Assembly (NCBI GenBank): GCA_900208305.1
Contig: OAPG01000006.1
Location: 558,001-622,000 of the forward strand
DNA length: 64,000 nt
Origin: Melanopsichium pennsylvanicum
Lineage: Eukaryota > Basidiomycota > Ustilaginomycetes > Ustilaginales
Direction: 5' to 3'
A program made the translations under genes and the position numbers. Positions within the stretch are counted from its first letter, which is position 1, and the number at the start of each line of letters is the position of its first letter. The notes below the pieces were generated by a model. It was not told the DNA's origin. It saw only the letters and a program-made list of their open reading frames with translations, and ran no database searches. Below are positions 61,137 through 64,000 of the stretch, in pieces.

Positions 61137-61157
61137 GAGAGCCGAGCTCCGTTGAGG

Positions 61158-61167
61158 CTTAAATAGG
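61158..61167 (+). promoter_or_regulatory. TATA-like box of the antisense gene
   Basis: CTTAAATAGG lies about 60 bases upstream of the ATG at 61226 and just inside the LTR border. It would drive transcription in the direction opposite to the retroelement. Evidence is position and sequence only. Confidence 0.45.
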
Positions 61168-61225
61168 GTCGGCGGGTGTTTCCCCGACTTGTTCTTCCAC
61201 CAACAGCGTTTCCCAAAACATCACA

Positions 61226-62347
61226 ATGCCCAGCACTTCAAACACTGCCACTTCCGCTGCGTCGTTGCGACCAGCGTCGACACAAATGCCTGCCTTTCGG
61301 GCAGACGAGCCTGTGCGTCGTAGCGCCAGGCTTCGCGAACGAGATCCTGCCACTCGGGCAGTGGCGACACTTTTGGCTGCCGGCCTCGAGGCCACAACTC
61401 CGTCGTCCCCTGCTGCTGGCGAGCAGCCCATCGAAATTGTTGCTGCCGAGCAGCTCGTTGCGTTGCGGGCGACGCCGCGACCACTGGAACCGTTGTTCCT
61501 GGGGAACGACGCCACGGAAGAGGAGGAAGAGCGGCTGGAGGCGATGGAGGTGGAAGAGTCGGTTGTAGGGAGGATTGTCGCTCCGCTCGTTGGGCCTCAT
61601 GTGCCCAACTACCTCGAGATTGCGCTGTGGGCGGAGTCACTTATCGCTCCGGTGTTGCTGGTGTTCGTGGCGTGCGGGGCCTGGCCCCCTGCTTGGGTGG
61701 TATCGGAGGGTTCCGTGACGGCTGGTCGCCTCCATCGGCTGGTCCTCCTTCGGCTGACCGAGGGCTGCATGCCTTGGCCGAGCTGGCAATGCGCCCGCTG
61801 CGCCAAGCTTGGTGTACCGTAAGTACTATTGCCCCCTTCTACGTTCGATACTCGCTGCTGACTCTGGTTCTCCCTTTTTTTTCGTCCCAGTTGTTTCCCG
61901 TCGGCCTTCGCTGACGTGCTTTCTGCCGGTGGCAAGGGCCGAACTCCGCGCGCTTGTGTGCATTGCCATCTGGGCGGCCACAAGAAGTGCGTGTGAACCG
62001 AGAGGGCGTTGCCAACGATGGTATACGCTGGCGACGCCCCTCCTAACCATCTGCATCGAGGCGAGCGTGGCGTCGAGCGAGCTCACGTCACGGGAGCGGG
62101 GGGTCGAGGGTTGGGAGAGGTACGTGGCCTCGACCGTGACTCGGATGATGTGGCAGACCCGAACTGGGCGTACGCAATGCGTATCATTTGGTCTGCCTCG
62201 CCTCGCGGTCGGCGCGTGCCAGTACTGACGACGATCGAGGAATACTTCGATCGTCAGCGGCGACTGCGGTCCATGCGCTTGCCCTTCGAGGATATCGAGC
62301 CTCCTTTGGTACCTGGGTCTTCGTTAGCCCCCAAGTCTGCGGAGTAG
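61226..62347 (+). CDS. Antisense gene inside the chromovirus, Zn2Cys6-like
   Basis: This gene lies between the pol end (62790) and the 3' LTR but on the opposite strand. Exon 1 is 61226-61818. A 72-base intron (61819-61890) has canonical GTAAGT and a T-rich tract before CCCAG. Exon 2 starts at 61891. Splicing completes a cysteine pattern: CARCAKLGVPC, a 20-residue gap, then CVHCHLGGHKKC, that is CX2CX6C-X20-CX2CX7C. This resembles a Zn2Cys6 binuclear cluster with a long linker. The N-terminal half is Ala/Arg-rich with an acidic run (near residues 92-110). A TGA at 61994-61996 follows the cluster, giving 232 residues. The same frame then stays open to TAG at 62345-62347, with protein-like sequence (VLTTIEEYFDRQRRLRSM). 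The stop may be a CGA-to-TGA mutation. Function is unknown; DNA or RNA binding is inferred. Confidence 0.55.
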
Positions 62348-62789
62348 TCTGTGCCCGCTGGCTGTGTCGACTTGTTGCAATGGCAGTGCCTCGTTACCCA
62401 TTGAACCTAGTGTGAGCTTGATTGTGTGACTTTCGGTGTGCAACAGGTGCGACGACTCTGAGAAATATACTTGTCGACTCGCATCGCCCATTAAGGCCTG
62501 AGATCCTTTGGATCATGCATTCCTCGGCGAATTTCGTGACTTTTAGGTTCTCGTTACCCCGCGATTTTTTAGTTTTTTTTTTTTTTCTCTGAGATCCGTT
62601 GAATTCTGCAGTACTCGGCGGATTTCGTGGAAATTCCCTGAGTTGGGGTCACTGTCCGGATCTCGATTCCTGCAACCTTCTACCTTCGCCGCTCGACATC
62701 GTCCTTGTCGAGCTTCGTCCTTGTCGAGCTTCTCACCATCTTACTCTCCTGTGATGGCATGCATCGCGGCTCGCAAGATCCTCTTGAGC
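62348..62789. other. Chromovirus spacer between antisense gene and pol end
   Basis: Noncoding spacer with a T tract (about 62566-62586) and two diverged copies of the GAGATCC sub-repeat (62500 and 62591), each followed by a CGGCGRATTTCGTG-like segment. No gene is visible. Confidence 0.5.
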
Positions 62790-64000
62790 TTAGTGTCTCC
62801 GTCCCCCCGCCGATTCCTCATACTCCCGGATGAGGTCTGGGCAGTTGAGACAGTCTGTCGGTTCCCACGAGGCTGCCTCCTCGGGGTAGCCCCTCCATTG
62901 GACTTTGTACTGTACTTGCCTACCCTGTTTTCGCTTTCCCACAATAGCCTCTACTTCGAATTCTAGAGTGTCGTCCGGTAGGGGCGGCGTGACTTCGAGT
63001 GTGGAGCGCTGTGGGAGTGAGCTTGCCCTTTGAGGCTCGAGCATCGAGACATGGAAAACGTCGTGTACGCGCAAACTTGCTGGGAGTTGGAGCCGGTATG
63101 CTCTTCTGCCGATTTGTTTGAGGATGGGGAACGGGCCTGCTAACCTTGTGTCGAGTTTGGGACTGGGTCGAGCTGTCTTCCAGTTCTTTCGGTTGACGTA
63201 GACCATGTCTCCAACTTTGAACTCGATGTCCTTCTGTTTGCGGTTATATTGCTCAACGGTTCGGCTTTGAGCGTACCTGATTTGCTCCTGTAGATACTCC
63301 GTAAATTCTTTTCTTCGGGTGGCAAACTCTTTTCTCTTGGGGTCGAGCACACCGACTTGTTCTGGGAGATCGGGGTGTGACTTTGGATTCCACCCGTAGC
63401 AAGCAAAGAAAGGCAAGACTCCTATGCTGCTGTGGACCGTGTTGTTGTAAACGAACTCGGCCATCGGCAGCCAGGTTACCCAGTTGTCCTGCTCGTAGTT
63501 GCAGTACATACGGAGGTACTGCTTGACAACTTGATTGACTCGCTCCGTTTGCCCGTCCGTCTGTGGGTGGTAGGCTGTGCTGAGCGAGTGGTGGATGACC
63601 AGCTTGGCGGTGAACTCTTTCCATGCCGCCGAGACGAATTGTCGGCCGCGGTCTGAGACAATGTGCTCTGGTACCCCGAAACGGGACATAACCTGGTCTT
63701 TGAGCATCTTTGCCGTCTGCTCCGACGTTATTGTCTTGTACGTCGGAGTTAAGATGGCATATTTGGTCAACCGGTCGACCACTACGAAGATCGAGTCATA
63801 CCCCTCCAATTTAGGTAACCCTTCAATGAAATCCATCGAGATGGAATTCCAGGGTCGTGACGGCGTCGACAGCGGCTGCAAAAGGCCATAGGGTCGGTGT
63901 CGCGGTGCTTTATATCGAGCGCACACTGGGCAGCTTGCTACATAGTCAGCAACCCATGCCGCCATATTTGGCCACCAATAATGCCGCCTTGTGAGCTCGA
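62790..64000 (-). CDS. Ty3/gypsy chromovirus pol, integrase and chromodomain (partial)
   Basis: The 3' end of a pol frame that continues past the right edge; the frame is open to base 64000. In order it shows the end of the integrase HHCC zinc finger (RRHYWWPNM, then CPVC). The DDE core follows, with D in SMDFIEGLPK, D in VSDRGRQF and E in PQTDGQTERVNQ. Next is a GPY/F module (LAGPFPILKQIGRRAYRLQL, then VHDVFHVSMLEP). A C-terminal chromodomain ends the frame (FEVEAIVGKR, then VQYKVQWRGYPEEAASWEP). The chromodomain is known in this clade to direct integration to marked chromatin. There is no internal stop in the visible 1.2 kb, so the copy may be young or active. Reverse transcriptase, protease and gag must lie to the right of the window. 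Confidence 0.93.
   Translation of the reverse strand, partial: ELTRRHYWWPNMAAWVADYVASCPVCARYKAPRHRPYGLLQPLSTPSRPWNSISMDFIEGLPKLEGYDSIFVVVDRLTKYAILTPTYKTITSEQTAKMLKDQVMSRFGVPEHIVSDRGRQFVSAAWKEFTAKLVIHHSLSTAYHPQTDGQTERVNQVVKQYLRMYCNYEQDNWVTWLPMAEFVYNNTVHSSIGVLPFFACYGWNPKSHPDLPEQVGVLDPKRKEFATRRKEFTEYLQEQIRYAQSRTVEQYNRKQKDIEFKVGDMVYVNRKNWKTARPSPKLDTRLAGPFPILKQIGRRAYRLQLPASLRVHDVFHVSMLEPQRASSLPQRSTLEVTPPLPDDTLEFEVEAIVGKRKQGRQVQYKVQWRGYPEEAASWEPTDCLNCPDLIREYEESAGGRRH

Noticed and set aside
60617..61162. 181-codon plus-strand frame inside the LTR
   Set aside because: It lies almost wholly within the LTR and its translation is dominated by the repeated sub-repeat and the GC-rich R/U5-like sequence; no domain and no start context.

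Overview
The window looks like nuclear DNA of a basidiomycete, most likely a smut fungus (Ustilaginales). Genes are long and mostly uninterrupted, with only a few short GT-AG introns (NOT4, SRP54, VPS55). Leaders are pyrimidine-rich, intergenic gaps run from 0.3 to 5 kb, and the proteins (SRP54, NOT4, CWF19, ROT1, Zds1-type, CE4 chitin deacetylase) are fungal in type. The window carries an intact-looking RNA-dependent RNA polymerase and a chromovirus. That argues against Ustilago maydis, which is known to have lost RNAi, and for an RNAi-retaining smut. The species cannot be fixed from the sequence.

Layout. 1-11 kb: a disordered Ser-rich protein and a Zds1-family protein. 11.7 kb: an isolated 66-residue metallothionein, followed by about 4.9 kb without a recognisable gene. 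16.8-31 kb: a GPI-type chitin deacetylase, a convergent SAP-domain protein with NuSAP-like features, the RdRP, and an aconitase fused to mitoribosomal protein mL40. 31-47 kb: CWF19-type spliceosome factor, M13 metallopeptidase, NSRP1-like splicing regulator, VPS55, NOT4 and SRP54. 48.6-57.4 kb: an armadillo-repeat SmgGDS-like protein, ROT1, a VanZ-domain membrane protein and a seven-helix membrane protein. 57.4-64 kb is a repeat island: a TIR element, an LTR-like relic, and the 3' part of a Ty3/gypsy chromovirus on the minus strand that runs off the right edge.

Most genes are single housekeeping units with no operon logic; neighbours are arranged as divergent and convergent pairs. Four points deserve attention. 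(1) The aconitase-mL40 fusion keeps what looks like an internal mitochondrial presequence at the junction. (2) Between its pol gene and 3' LTR the chromovirus carries a plus-strand (antisense) gene with a canonical intron; splicing joins a Zn2Cys6-like cysteine pattern. (3) The RdRP frame ends in one TGA followed by 64 more open codons in the same frame. (4) The motif TTTACTGTA recurs six times, always between genes.
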